Shown: positions 48,533-56,909 of the stretch, piece after piece
Numbering within the stretch: the first letter of the stretch is position 1
Layout: every line of letters begins with the position of its first letter
From: JAKFDI01 sp044508835
GTDB lineage: Bacteria > Pseudomonadota > Gammaproteobacteria > Burkholderiales > Burkholderiaceae_C
Direction: 5' to 3'
Assembly: GCA_044508835.1 (NCBI GenBank)
Contig: JBIQHD010000014.1
Location: 1 to 64,000, forward strand
DNA: 64,000 nucleotides
Translations under genes and position numbers: made by a program
The notes under the pieces: model-generated
The model's input: the letters and a program-made list of their open reading frames with translations, nothing else
Databases searched by the model: none
Told to the model about the DNA's origin: nothing

Positions 48533-48934
48533 ATGGACACGTCGCCGTCGACCGGAGGCCCGCCGGCCTCCGAACTGATCGACCGGAAGATCGCCGCCCT
48601 CGGCGGCTGGCGCGCGCAGGCCTTGCGCACGGTGCGCCGGCTCATCCACGAGGCCGTGCCGGCGGTCGTCGAGGAATGGAAGTGGAACACGCCGGTGTGG
48701 TCGCGCGACGGCATCCTGTGCACCGGCGAGACCTACAAGGCCAAGGTGAAGCTGACCTTCGCCCGGGGCGCGTCGCTGGAAGACCCGGCCGGGCTCTTCA
48801 ATTCGAGCCTCGACGGCAAGGTCCGGCGCGCCATCGACATCGGCGAGGGCGAGGCGCTCGACCCGCAGGCGTTCAAGGCGCTGGTGCGTGCCGCGGCGCA
48901 GCTCAACGCCGCCCAGGCGAAGCCGCGGAAGTAA
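48533..48934 (+). CDS. DUF1801 protein, second copy
   Basis: A 133-residue paralogue of the preceding protein, with TVRRLIHEAVPAVVEEWKWNTPVWSRDGILCTGETYKAKVKLTFARGASLEDP. ATG 48533 has GGGAG at good spacing; a GTG at 48491 overlapping the previous stop would add 14 residues. Tandem DUF1801 genes probably arose by duplication; function unknown. The stop converges on the porin terminator. Confidence 0.78.
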   Translation: MDTSPSTGGPPASELIDRKIAALGGWRAQALRTVRRLIHEAVPAVVEEWKWNTPVWSRDGILCTGETYKAKVKLTFARGASLEDPAGLFNSSLDGKVRRAIDIGEGEALDPQAFKALVRAAAQLNAAQAKPRK

Positions 48935-48940
48935 AAGAAA

Positions 48941-48960
48941 GGGCCACCTGCCGGTGGCCC
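48941..48960 (-). terminator. Rho-independent terminator of the porin gene
   Basis: A perfect 8-bp stem GGGCCACC/GGTGGCCC with a four-base loop. On the minus strand it is followed by TTTCTTTT, so it ends transcription from the porin gene; it also faces the DUF1801 gene end. Confidence 0.85.
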
Positions 48961-49032
48961 TGAACGCTTTCGCTGTGGTTCTCTCTTGCTCCGCCCGCGG
49001 CTCACCCGCGCGGGAATCGGGCCTGCCCGCGA

Positions 49033-49983
49033 TCAGAAGTTGTGCTTGATGCCGAGGTCGTAGCCCGTCTTCTCGTTCGCCGGGTTCTGGTTGTCGCGCT
49101 TCTTGTTCACCAGGTCGACGTAGACCGTGGTGCGCTTGGACAGCGGGTAGTGGTAGCCCAGGCCGAACTGCTTGCGCAGGATGCCGTTGGCGACGGCGTC
49201 CTTGTTCTTCAGCTGGCCGTAGCTGGCGCGGAACTCGCCGCCGGCCAGCGGTGCGGTGGCCGACAGCAGCCAGGCCTGGCGCTTGTTGTCGTTGGTGTCG
49301 TTGCCGGTGCCGAAGAAGGCGCCGACCTTGGCGACGCCGAAGTCGTAGCCGGCGTAGAGCGTCATCCAGTTGTCGTCCTTGTCGGACGGGTTCTCGTAGC
49401 CGAAGCCCAGTTGCAGGGCGCCGGCCTTGTAGCCGAGGCCGAAGCTGTAGGGGCGGTCTTCGGAGCCGCCGCTGGCGTTCTTGTCGGCTTCGCCGAACTG
49501 CGCGCCGAAGCTGAGGCCAGACACCGAGTAGGCGTAGTTGACGGAGCTGTTGTAGCGCTGCTTGCCGATGCCGCCGCGAACGATGTCGGCGTTGCCGGCC
49601 ACCGTGTCGGTGCCCCAGGGGTCGGCCACGGTCTGGCCCAGCAGGTAGGCGGGCGTCTCGTCGCGGCCGAGCCAGATGCGGCCGAAGCCGCCTTGCAGGC
49701 CGACGAGGGACTTGCCGTGCCAGAAGGCGGCGCTGCTCAGGTCGCCGTCGTTGGCGTCGAAGCGGTGCTCCATCTGGAAGAAGGCTTTCAGTCCGCCGCC
49801 GAGGTCTTCGGTGCCGCGGAAGCCGAGCCGGCTGCCCGAGCCGTTGCGGATCTCCTTGTTCTTGGCGGCATCGCCCTGCTGCGCGAACGAGAGGTCGACC
49901 CGACCATAGAGGGTGACCTGGGCCATGGCGGGCGCGGCCAGTGCGGCGACGGCGGCGGCCAGGGCGAGCTTCTTGAATGTCAT
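49033..49983 (-). CDS. Gram-negative general porin
   Basis: A 316-residue outer-membrane protein. Signal peptide 1-21 (ends APAMA|QV), mature start QVTLYGRVDLSFAQQ, GSGSRLGFRGTEDLGGGLKAFFQME and the terminal strand YDLGIKHNF ending in Phe are hallmarks of 16-stranded betaproteobacterial porins. It forms a passive channel for small solutes. Only one gene is present here and its ion selectivity cannot be read. The upstream divergent region holds nested palindromes. Confidence 0.95.
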   Translation of the reverse strand: MTFKKLALAAAVAALAAPAMAQVTLYGRVDLSFAQQGDAAKNKEIRNGSGSRLGFRGTEDLGGGLKAFFQMEHRFDANDGDLSSAAFWHGKSLVGLQGGFGRIWLGRDETPAYLLGQTVADPWGTDTVAGNADIVRGGIGKQRYNSSVNYAYSVSGLSFGAQFGEADKNASGGSEDRPYSFGLGYKAGALQLGFGYENPSDKDDNWMTLYAGYDFGVAKVGAFFGTGNDTNDNKRQAWLLSATAPLAGGEFRASYGQLKNKDAVANGILRKQFGLGYHYPLSKRTTVYVDLVNKKRDNQNPANEKTGYDLGIKHNF

Positions 49984-50077
49984 TGCGGCAAAACTCCGTT
50001 GAATTTGAATCGTGCGCCGATCGGTGAGAGACGCCGTCGGCACTGGCAGGATTGAAGCGGCGGCGCGCGACGCCTTC

Positions 50078-50128
50078 ATGACAGGCGCGTGTCGCGGCAC
50101 CGATGCGACACGGCGGCGGGCTGTCATG
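50078..50128. promoter_or_regulatory. Nested inverted repeats between porin and DMT genes
   Basis: An outer pair CATGACAG (50078-50085) / CTGTCATG (50121-50128) encloses an inner pair GTGTCGC (50089-50095) / GCGACAC (50105-50111), with nearly the same centre. It lies in the 244-bp divergent gap and could be a two-site operator for a dimeric regulator or a large hairpin. Confidence 0.5.
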
Positions 50129-50227
50129 CGCACGTCACGGACGGCTGCTCGAGCCCGCCGCACGCGGAAGGACCGACACTCGCAGGCTTGTCGTCTCGAG
50201 GGATCCCGCGCCGCGCGGGTGTCGTCC

Positions 50228-51196
50228 ATGTGGATCGGTATTTCGTTCGCGCTGGCCGCCGGCCTCGTGTGGGGGCTGGTGTTCGTCGTGCCGCTGCTGC
50301 TGCCGCAGTACCCGGCGGCGCTGCTGTCGGTGGGCCGCTACCTGGCCTTCGGGCTGATCGCGCTGCCGCTGGCGCTGGCGGACCGCGCGCGGCTGTCGCA
50401 GCTCACGCGCGCCGACTGGCGCGAGGCGCTCAGGCTCTCGCTCGTCGGCAACCTGCTGTACTACCTGTGCCTGGCGGCGGCCATCCAGCGCGCGGGCGGG
50501 CCGTTGCCGACGATGATCATCGGCACCCTGCCGGTGGTGATCGCCGTGGTCTCCAACCGGCGCGACGCGCGGCGCGACGGCCGCCTGCCGTGGCGGCGGC
50601 TGTGGCCCTCGCTGGCGCTGATCGCGCTGGGCATCGCGCTCGTCAACCAGGTGGAGATCGCCCGGCTGCGCGTCGAGGCGGCGCCCGACCTCGCGCGCTA
50701 CGCCGGGGGCGCGCTGCTGGCGCTGGGCGCGGTGGCCTGCTGGACCTGGTACCCCATCCGCAACGCCGACTGGCTGCGCGCCCACGCCGACCGCTCGCCG
50801 CGCACCTGGGCCACGGCGCAGGGCGTGGCCACGCTGCCGCTGGCGGCCGTCGGCTTCGCCGGGTTTTGGGCTTGGTCGGCACTGGGAGGGGCCGCGTTCC
50901 CCATGCCCTTCGGCCCGGCGGCGGCGCGCTTCGTGGCGCTGATGTTCGTCGTCGGCCTGCTGGCCTCGTGGCTCGGCACGCTGTGCTGGAACGAGGCCAG
51001 CCAGCGCCTGCCGACCACGCTGGTGGGCCAGCTCATCGTGTTCGAGACGCTGTCGGCCCTGGGCTATGCCTTCCTGCTGCGCGGCGAGTGGCCCGATGCG
51101 CTGACCTTCGCGGGCGTCGCGCTGCTCGTGGCGGGCGTGGTGTGGGCCCTGCGGGTGCGTCCCGAGCCGCTGGCGGCCGACGCGCACCCCGCCTGA
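50228..51196 (+). CDS. EamA/DMT-superfamily transporter
   Basis: A 322-residue inner-membrane protein with about ten helices in two EamA repeats. The first starts at residue 1 (GISFALAAGLVWGLVFVVP); the second ends LVGQLIVFETLSALGYAFLLRGEWP...LLVAGVVWAL. Members export amino acids or other metabolites; the substrate is unknown. The ATG at 50228 has no strong ribosome site. It is divergent from the porin and convergent with the acid phosphatase gene, 12 bp between stops. Confidence 0.88.
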   Translation: MWIGISFALAAGLVWGLVFVVPLLLPQYPAALLSVGRYLAFGLIALPLALADRARLSQLTRADWREALRLSLVGNLLYYLCLAAAIQRAGGPLPTMIIGTLPVVIAVVSNRRDARRDGRLPWRRLWPSLALIALGIALVNQVEIARLRVEAAPDLARYAGGALLALGAVACWTWYPIRNADWLRAHADRSPRTWATAQGVATLPLAAVGFAGFWAWSALGGAAFPMPFGPAAARFVALMFVVGLLASWLGTLCWNEASQRLPTTLVGQLIVFETLSALGYAFLLRGEWPDALTFAGVALLVAGVVWALRVRPEPLAADAHPA

Positions 51197-51208
51197 TGCC
51201 GGCCCGCC

Positions 51209-52054
51209 TTACTGCGGCGCGCCCGACAGCGCCAGCGCCGCGGCTTCGGCGGCGCAGTCCTGGGCCGGCTTGAGGCCGCGGGCGCGCAGGTCGGCCACTT
51301 CCTTGCGGGCGGCGGCGAGCTGCGCGTTGTAGAGCGGGTTGGTGCGCAGGCGCGCCACGGCGGCCGAGCCGACGGTGCGCCCGGCCACCACGTCGCTGTG
51401 CCAGTGCACGCCGCAGACCATCCGGCTCTCGCCGAAGGCGAGGCCCCGCGCCGTGAGGGCGTTGGTGCGCTCGGGGTCCACCTCCGACAGGATCAGGCCC
51501 CAGGCCCAGCCGAGCGCCGAGTGGCCCGAGGGGTAGGAGCCGTCCTTGGCCAGGGCGGGTTCCGACTTCGGCGTGCAGGTGCCTTCCTTGAAGTGCACGA
51601 AGGGCCGCGTGCGCTGGTACTTGTTCTTCGCGCCGTAGGTGGCGCCGCCGGCGTCGACGAGGCTGCGGCGCAGCAGCATGGTCAGGTTGGGCGCCAGCTC
51701 CTGCGAGATGGGCACGCCCAGCGTGCAGGCGAAGGTGCCGGCGGCCGCGGGGAAGCGCAGCTCGGCGTCGCTCGTGGCCAGCGCGCCGCGCGGGCCGCTG
51801 CGCAGGGCCTTCATGCGCTCGTGCATGGCGACGTCCGCGGCGAAGGCCGCCGAGCCCGGCGCCGGCGGCGCGGCCACCAGCATCAGGCTGTCGGGCCGGT
51901 CCTTCTCGGCCAGGTAGCCCTGCAGGTAGCCCGAGCCGGGGCGCACCTCGGGCACGTCGGCGGGCGAGGTCGGGGCGACGACGCCGGGCGAGGCGCAGGC
52001 GGCCAGCAGGCAGGCGGCGGCCACGGCCGCGAAGGTCTCGAGCGAACGGATCAT
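51209..52054 (-). CDS. Lipoprotein class A acid phosphatase (PAP2 fold)
   Basis: A 281-residue protein with a lipoprotein signal (LLAAC, about 15-19). The three phosphatase motifs are complete: KYQRTRPF, SYPSGHSALGW and GESRMVCGVHWHSDVVAGR. This is the class A non-specific acid phosphatase arrangement, acting in the periplasm on phosphomonoesters through a phospho-histidine. The gene starts 20 bp after glcF on the same strand and is probably cotranscribed with the glycolate oxidase genes. A role in releasing glycolate from exogenous phosphoglycolate is possible but only inferred. Confidence 0.92.
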   Translation of the reverse strand: MIRSLETFAAVAAACLLAACASPGVVAPTSPADVPEVRPGSGYLQGYLAEKDRPDSLMLVAAPPAPGSAAFAADVAMHERMKALRSGPRGALATSDAELRFPAAAGTFACTLGVPISQELAPNLTMLLRRSLVDAGGATYGAKNKYQRTRPFVHFKEGTCTPKSEPALAKDGSYPSGHSALGWAWGLILSEVDPERTNALTARGLAFGESRMVCGVHWHSDVVAGRTVGSAAVARLRTNPLYNAQLAAARKEVADLRARGLKPAQDCAAEAAALALSGAPQ

Positions 52055-52074
52055 GCAGGTCTCCTCGGTCGTCG

Positions 52075-53322
52075 TCAGGCCGCGGCGGAGGGCACGAGCG
52101 CCTCGTCCACCACCTCGATCCAGTGCCGCACGGGCAGCTCGGTGCCGCTTTGCAGGTGCTGGATGCAGCCGATGTTGGCCGAAACGATGGCCTGCGGCTG
52201 CAACGCATGCGACAGGTTCGCCAGCTTGCGGTCGCGCAGTGCATAGGCGTATTCGGGCATCAGCACCGAGTAGGTGCCGGCCGAGCCGCAGCACAGGTGG
52301 CTTTCGGCCGGCAGCGCCACCTCGAAGCCGAGGTCGGCCAGCGCCCGCTCCACGCCGCCGCGCAGCTGCTGGCCGTGCTGCAGGGTGCAGGGCGGGTGGT
52401 AGGCGAGCCGCGTCACGGCGCGCCGGCGCACCTTCGGCGCGAGCTGCGGCACCAGCGCCGGCAGCAGCTCGCTCAGGTCGCGCGTGAGCTCGCCGATGCG
52501 CCGGGCCTTGTCGGCATAGGCCGGGTCGTGCCGCAGCGCGTGGCCGTAGTCCTTCACCATCACGCCGCAGCCCGAGGCGTTCATCACCACGGCCTCCACC
52601 TCGCCGCGCTCGACGAACGGCCACCAGGCGTCGATGTTGCGGCGCATGTCGGCCAGGGCCCCGTCGCGGTCGTTCAGGTGCAGGCGGATCGCGCCGCAGC
52701 AGCCGGCCTTGCCGGCCACCAGCGTCTGCACGCCGGCGGCATCGAGCACGCGCGCGGTGGCGCTGTTGATGTTGGGCGCCATCGCGGGCTGCACGCAGCC
52801 GGCGAGCATCAGCACCTTGCGCGCGTGCGTGCGCGTGGGCCAGCGGTGCGCGCCGGGCGCGGCCGGGGGCGGCACCTTGTTCCGCAGCGTAGCGGGCAGC
52901 AGCGGGCGCACCAGCTGGCCGAGCTTCATCGCCGGCGCGAAGGCGGCGGACGTGAGGCCCTCCCTCAGCAGCCAGCGCGTGGCGCGCTCGCCGGCCGGGC
53001 GCCGCACCTTCTCCTCGACGACCTGGCGGCCGATCTCCACCAGCTTGCCGTACTCCACGCCCGAGGGGCAGGTGCTCTCGCAGTTGAGGCAGGTGAGGCA
53101 GCGGTCGAGGTGCAGCTGCGTGGCGCGCGTGGGCGCCTGGCCTTCGAGCACCTGCTTGATGAGGTAGATGCGCCCGCGCGGGCCGTCGAGCTCGTCGCCC
53201 AGCAGCTGGTAGGTCGGGCAGGTGGCGGTGCAGAAGCCGCAGTGCACGCAGCGGCGCAGCACGGCCTCGGCTTCCTCGCCGTCGGGCGTGCCCTTGAATT
53301 CGGGCGAGAGGTCGGTTTGCAT
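52075..53322 (-). CDS. glcF: Glycolate oxidase iron-sulfur subunit
   Basis: A 415-residue protein carrying two 4Fe-4S motifs near the N-terminus, CVHCGFCTATCPTY and CLTCLNCESTCPSG, then two CCG-type cysteine-rich domains (MLAGCVQPAMAPNIN...KAGCCGA and YHPPCTLQHG...HLCCGSAG). GlcF passes electrons from the flavin subunits GlcD/GlcE toward quinone. It lies 12 bp downstream of glcE. Length and motifs are as expected for the family. Confidence 0.96.
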   Translation of the reverse strand: MQTDLSPEFKGTPDGEEAEAVLRRCVHCGFCTATCPTYQLLGDELDGPRGRIYLIKQVLEGQAPTRATQLHLDRCLTCLNCESTCPSGVEYGKLVEIGRQVVEEKVRRPAGERATRWLLREGLTSAAFAPAMKLGQLVRPLLPATLRNKVPPPAAPGAHRWPTRTHARKVLMLAGCVQPAMAPNINSATARVLDAAGVQTLVAGKAGCCGAIRLHLNDRDGALADMRRNIDAWWPFVERGEVEAVVMNASGCGVMVKDYGHALRHDPAYADKARRIGELTRDLSELLPALVPQLAPKVRRRAVTRLAYHPPCTLQHGQQLRGGVERALADLGFEVALPAESHLCCGSAGTYSVLMPEYAYALRDRKLANLSHALQPQAIVSANIGCIQHLQSGTELPVRHWIEVVDEALVPSAAA

Positions 53323-53334
53323 GCGGTGGGTGCC

Positions 53335-54438
53335 CTACACGCCCGGGAACATGCGCCCGGGATTGAACACGCCGTCGGGATCGAAGGCCTTCTTCATCTG
53401 GCGGTGGATGCGGTCCAGCGGCATGCGCAGCGGCGCGAAGACGCCGGGCGACTTGTCCTGCGCGTTGAAGATGGTGGCGTGGCCGCCGAAGCGGGCCGCC
53501 GCCTCGCGCACCTGCGCCGCGGGCAGGGCGGTGCACAGCCAGCGCTGGCCGCCGCCCCACTCGATGAGCTGCTCGCCATTGAGCGCCAGCGGCGGCGCGG
53601 TGGGCGGCAGCGACAGCCGCCACAGCCGCGCGCCGGTGCCCGACTCGACCGCGCGGCGCGCGCCGATGAAGTAGTCGTCGCTGTGCTCGCGCAGCCCCTG
53701 CCAGAAGGCGCCGGCGTGGACGCCGTCGATCAGCTCGCCGCCGAGCGCCTGCGCCGCGCTGCGCACGGCGGCCATCGCCCCGCGCAGGCGCAGCAGCAGC
53801 GCGCCGTCCCACCAGGCGCTGGCGTTCAGCGGCAGCGGCTGGCCGCCCCAGCGGTTGAGCTGCTCGATGGCGCCGCCTTCGCCCATCTCGAAGCGCAGGG
53901 TGGCGGTGGCCGGCGCGACCGGCAGCACCTTGAGCGACACCTCGCAGATCACGCCCAGCGTGCCCAGCGAGCCGGCCATCAGGCGCGAGACGTCGTAGCC
54001 GGCCACGTTCTTCATCACCTGGCCGCCGAAGCTGAGCACCTCGCCGCGGCCGTTGAGCACGGTGACGCCGAGCACGTAGTCGCGCAAGGCCCCGACGCTG
54101 GCGCGCGACGGGCCGGCCAGGCCCGCGGCCACCATGCCGCCGACCGTGGCGCCGGGGCCGAAGTGCGGCGGCTCGAAGGGCAGGCACTGGCCGCGCTCGG
54201 CCAGCACCGCCTCCAGCTCGGCCAGCGGCGTGCCGCAGCGCGCGGTGACGACGAGCTCGCTCGGCTCGTAGCTGGAGATGCCCGACAGGCCGGTCACGTC
54301 CAGCGGCTCGCCGGCGGGTGCCTCGCCGTAGAAGCGCTTGGTGCCGCCGCCGCGGATGTCCAGGCGCACGCCGCTGCGCTGCGCGGCCAGCACGCGCTCC
54401 ACCAGCGGGGCGAGTGCGGCGTCCAGGGGCTTGGTCAT
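53335..54438 (-). CDS. glcE: Glycolate oxidase FAD-binding subunit
   Basis: A 367-residue subunit with a PCMH-type FAD domain in its N-terminal half: LDIRGGGTKRFYG, FGPGATVGGMVAAGLAGPSR and GGQVMKNVAGYDVSRLMAGSLGTLGVI. The C-terminus ends AFDPDGVFNPGRMFPGV, as in the family. It works in the GlcDEF complex that oxidises glycolate to glyoxylate. The start is 22 bp after the glcD stop. Confidence 0.96.
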   Translation of the reverse strand: MTKPLDAALAPLVERVLAAQRSGVRLDIRGGGTKRFYGEAPAGEPLDVTGLSGISSYEPSELVVTARCGTPLAELEAVLAERGQCLPFEPPHFGPGATVGGMVAAGLAGPSRASVGALRDYVLGVTVLNGRGEVLSFGGQVMKNVAGYDVSRLMAGSLGTLGVICEVSLKVLPVAPATATLRFEMGEGGAIEQLNRWGGQPLPLNASAWWDGALLLRLRGAMAAVRSAAQALGGELIDGVHAGAFWQGLREHSDDYFIGARRAVESGTGARLWRLSLPPTAPPLALNGEQLIEWGGGQRWLCTALPAAQVREAAARFGGHATIFNAQDKSPGVFAPLRMPLDRIHRQMKKAFDPDGVFNPGRMFPGV

Positions 54439-54460
54439 CGGGGGCGCGGCCGGGCGGATC

Positions 54461-55981
54461 TCAGAAGCGGGGGATGTCGGCGAAGGGCAGCAGCCCCCGG
54501 CGCACGTGCATCTTGCCGCCCTCGGCGCAGCGCGAGAGCGTGGGGATCAGCTTGCCGGGGTTGAGCAGCTCCAGCGGGTCGAAGGCGCGCTTGAGCGCGG
54601 CCATCTGCGCATGCTCCTCGGGCGAGAACTGCACGCACATCGAGCCGAGCTTCTCGACGCCCACGCCGTGCTCGCCGGTGATGGTGCCGCCCATGCGCAC
54701 GCTGGTCTCCAGGATGTCGGCGCCGAAGCGCTCGCAGCGCGCGAGCTGGTCGGGGTCGTTGGCGTCGAAGAGGATGAGCGGGTGCAGGTTGCCGTCGCCC
54801 GCGTGGAAGACGTTGACGCAGCGCAGCCGGTAGGTCTGCTCCATCTGCTGGATGGCGAGCAGGATGTCGGCCAGGCGCTTGCGCGGGATGGTCGAGTCCA
54901 TGCACATGTAGTCGGGGCTGATGCGCCCGCTGGCCGGGAAGGCGTTCTTGCGCCCGCTCCAGAACTTCAGGCGCTGGGCCTCGTCGCGGCTCACCTCCAG
55001 GCGCGTGGCGCCGCTGCCGGTGAGCACGTCCAGCATGCGCTCGATCTCCTCGGCCACCTCCTCGGGCGTGCCGTCGCTCTCGCACAGCAGGATGGCCTCG
55101 GCGTCCAGGTCGTAGCCGGCGTGCACGAAGTCCTCGACCGCCGCGGTCATCGGCTTGTCCATCATCTCCAGGCCCGCGGGGATGATGCCGGCGGCAATGA
55201 TGGCGGCCACCGCGTCGCCGGCTTTGCGCACGTCGTCGAAGCTCGCCATGATGCAGCGCGCGAGCTGCGGCTTCGGGATGAGGCGCACCGTCACCTCGGT
55301 GACGACGGCCAGCATGCCCTCGCTGCCGACCACGGCCGAGAGCAGGTCCAGGCCGGGCGCGTCGAGCGCGTCGCCGCCGAACTCGACCACCTCGCCCTCG
55401 ATCGTGAAGCCGCGCACCTTGAGCACGTTGTGCACCGTCAGGCCGTACTTCAGGCAGTGCACGCCGCCGGAGTTCTCGGCCACGTTGCCGCCGATGGTGC
55501 AGGCGATCTGGCTGCTCGGGTCGGGCGCGTAGTACAGCCCGTGCGGCGCCGCCGCCTCGCTGATGGCGAGGTTGCGCACGCCGCACTGCACGAGCGCGGT
55601 GCGGGCGTACGGGTCGACGTTCAGCACGCGGTTGAACTTGGCGAGGCTGAGCGTCACGCCCAGGCGGTGCGGCATGGCGCCGCCCGACAGCCCGGTGCCC
55701 GCGCCGCGCGCCACGCACGGCACCTTCAGCCGGCGGCAGGCGCGCAGCACGGCGGCGACCTGGGCCTCGTCCTCGGGCAGGGCGACGGCCAGCGGACGCT
55801 CGCGGTAGGCGGTGAGGCCGTCGCATTCGTAGGGGGTCACGTCCTCGCGCTGCCACAGCAGGGCATGGCGCGGCAGCACTGCGGCGAGGGCGTCGACCAC
55901 TTCCGCCTGGCGCGCCGCGCGGTCGTCGGCCGCAGCGGCGGGCAGGGCGTCGGTGCGGGGCAGGCGCAGGATGGCGGCCAT
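54461..55981 (-). CDS. glcD: Glycolate oxidase subunit GlcD
   Basis: A 506-residue FAD-linked oxidase. The PCMH domain shows VARGAGTGLSGGAMPHRLG and TIGGNVAENSGGVHCLKYGLT; the C-terminal domain has VNVFHAGDGNLHPLILFD and GGTITGEHGVGVEKLG with catalytic histidines. It is the first gene of the glcD-glcE-glcF-phosphatase run. No glcC-type regulator or malate synthase gene is adjacent. The start at 55981 (MAAILRLPRTD) leaves a 232-bp divergent gap to the next gene. Confidence 0.96.
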   Translation of the reverse strand: MAAILRLPRTDALPAAAADDRAARQAEVVDALAAVLPRHALLWQREDVTPYECDGLTAYRERPLAVALPEDEAQVAAVLRACRRLKVPCVARGAGTGLSGGAMPHRLGVTLSLAKFNRVLNVDPYARTALVQCGVRNLAISEAAAPHGLYYAPDPSSQIACTIGGNVAENSGGVHCLKYGLTVHNVLKVRGFTIEGEVVEFGGDALDAPGLDLLSAVVGSEGMLAVVTEVTVRLIPKPQLARCIMASFDDVRKAGDAVAAIIAAGIIPAGLEMMDKPMTAAVEDFVHAGYDLDAEAILLCESDGTPEEVAEEIERMLDVLTGSGATRLEVSRDEAQRLKFWSGRKNAFPASGRISPDYMCMDSTIPRKRLADILLAIQQMEQTYRLRCVNVFHAGDGNLHPLILFDANDPDQLARCERFGADILETSVRMGGTITGEHGVGVEKLGSMCVQFSPEEHAQMAALKRAFDPLELLNPGKLIPTLSRCAEGGKMHVRRGLLPFADIPRF

Positions 55982-56180
55982 GGGTTCGCGGGCTCGGGGG
56001 TGGGCAGACGCAATCCACGGACTTTAGCGCCGCGTGGCGGCCGCCCGGCCGGCGCATTGCCCACCGCCCGGGTTGGACAGTGCCGACTTTTGCGCACGAT
56101 TCGGCACCGGCAGCCGTGCTTTCGATGCCGGTACCCGCACTTTTCATCGTGCCGTCAAAATGCGGAACTTCTGCCCGAGC

Positions 56181-56203
56181 CCCGGCGGCCCCGCGCCGCC
56201 GGG
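56181..56203 (+). promoter_or_regulatory. Hairpin just before the membrane-protein start
   Basis: CCCGGCGGC and GCCGCCGGG form a perfect 9-bp stem with a five-base loop, ending 10 bp before the ATG at 56214. No Shine-Dalgarno sequence is seen between them, so the stem could hinder or gate translation. Confidence 0.4.
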
Positions 56204-56213
56204 CGGTTTCACG

Positions 56214-56909
56214 ATGTACCCATTCCCCTCCATTCCCGATCGTGCCGCCCGGTTCGAAGCCGTCGGCCTGGTGGCGCTGTGCGCGGCGTCGGCCGTGCTC
56301 GCCTGGGGGCTGCTGGCGCCCGAGGCGGTGATGCGGCTGATGTCCGAGTCCGGGCCGATCGAGGAGGCCACCGCGGCGCTGTACTTCCTCGTGGCGGCCT
56401 ACGTCTGCGTGGCCGGGGTGCCGCAGGCCGAGCCGTCGCTGGCGCTGGCCCTGTGCGTCGCGCTGTGCGGCTTCGGCGCGCGGGAGCTCGACCTGCACAA
56501 GGCCTTCACCGACGTGAGCGTGCTCAAGCTCAGCTTCTACCTGGGCAACGCGCCGCTCGCGCACAAGCTCACGGCGCTGGCCGCCGTGCTGCCGGTGCTG
56601 GCGGCGCTGCTGCACCTGCTGGCACGCCACGGCCACGACGTGTGGCGCGGGCTGCGGCGGGGGCATCCGGTGGCCATCACCGTGGCCGTCTTCGCCGCCA
56701 CGATGGTCGTCTCGAAGATCATCGACCGTTCGCGCATGGTGCTGCTCGAGGACTTCGGCATCGCCATCGGCGCCTCGGCCACGGCGCTGTTCATCGCGCT
56801 GGAGGAGACCCTCGAGCTGGCCCTGCCGCTGCTCGCGCTGCTCGGCCTGCTGCGCCACCGCCGGTCCGTGGCGGGGCCGGAATCGTTCACCGCGCGGCAA
56901 ACACCGTGA
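56214..56909 (+). CDS. Hypothetical inner-membrane protein, about six helices
   Basis: A 231-residue hydrophobic protein. Helices fall near 16-36, 48-68, 74-90, 108-140, 155-180 and 185-215. Between them are charged segments with conserved-looking acidic residues (SESGPIEEATAALYF, ARELDLHKAFTDVSVLK, IDRSRMVLLEDFGIAIG, ALEETLELALPLL). I do not recognise a characterised family. An in-frame start 60 codons upstream exists but gives Cys/Pro-rich sequence without membrane character, so MYPFPSIPD is preferred. Its last 23 bp overlap the 3' end of the opposite FIST gene. Confidence 0.72.
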   Translation: MYPFPSIPDRAARFEAVGLVALCAASAVLAWGLLAPEAVMRLMSESGPIEEATAALYFLVAAYVCVAGVPQAEPSLALALCVALCGFGARELDLHKAFTDVSVLKLSFYLGNAPLAHKLTALAAVLPVLAALLHLLARHGHDVWRGLRRGHPVAITVAVFAATMVVSKIIDRSRMVLLEDFGIAIGASATALFIALEETLELALPLLALLGLLRHRRSVAGPESFTARQTP

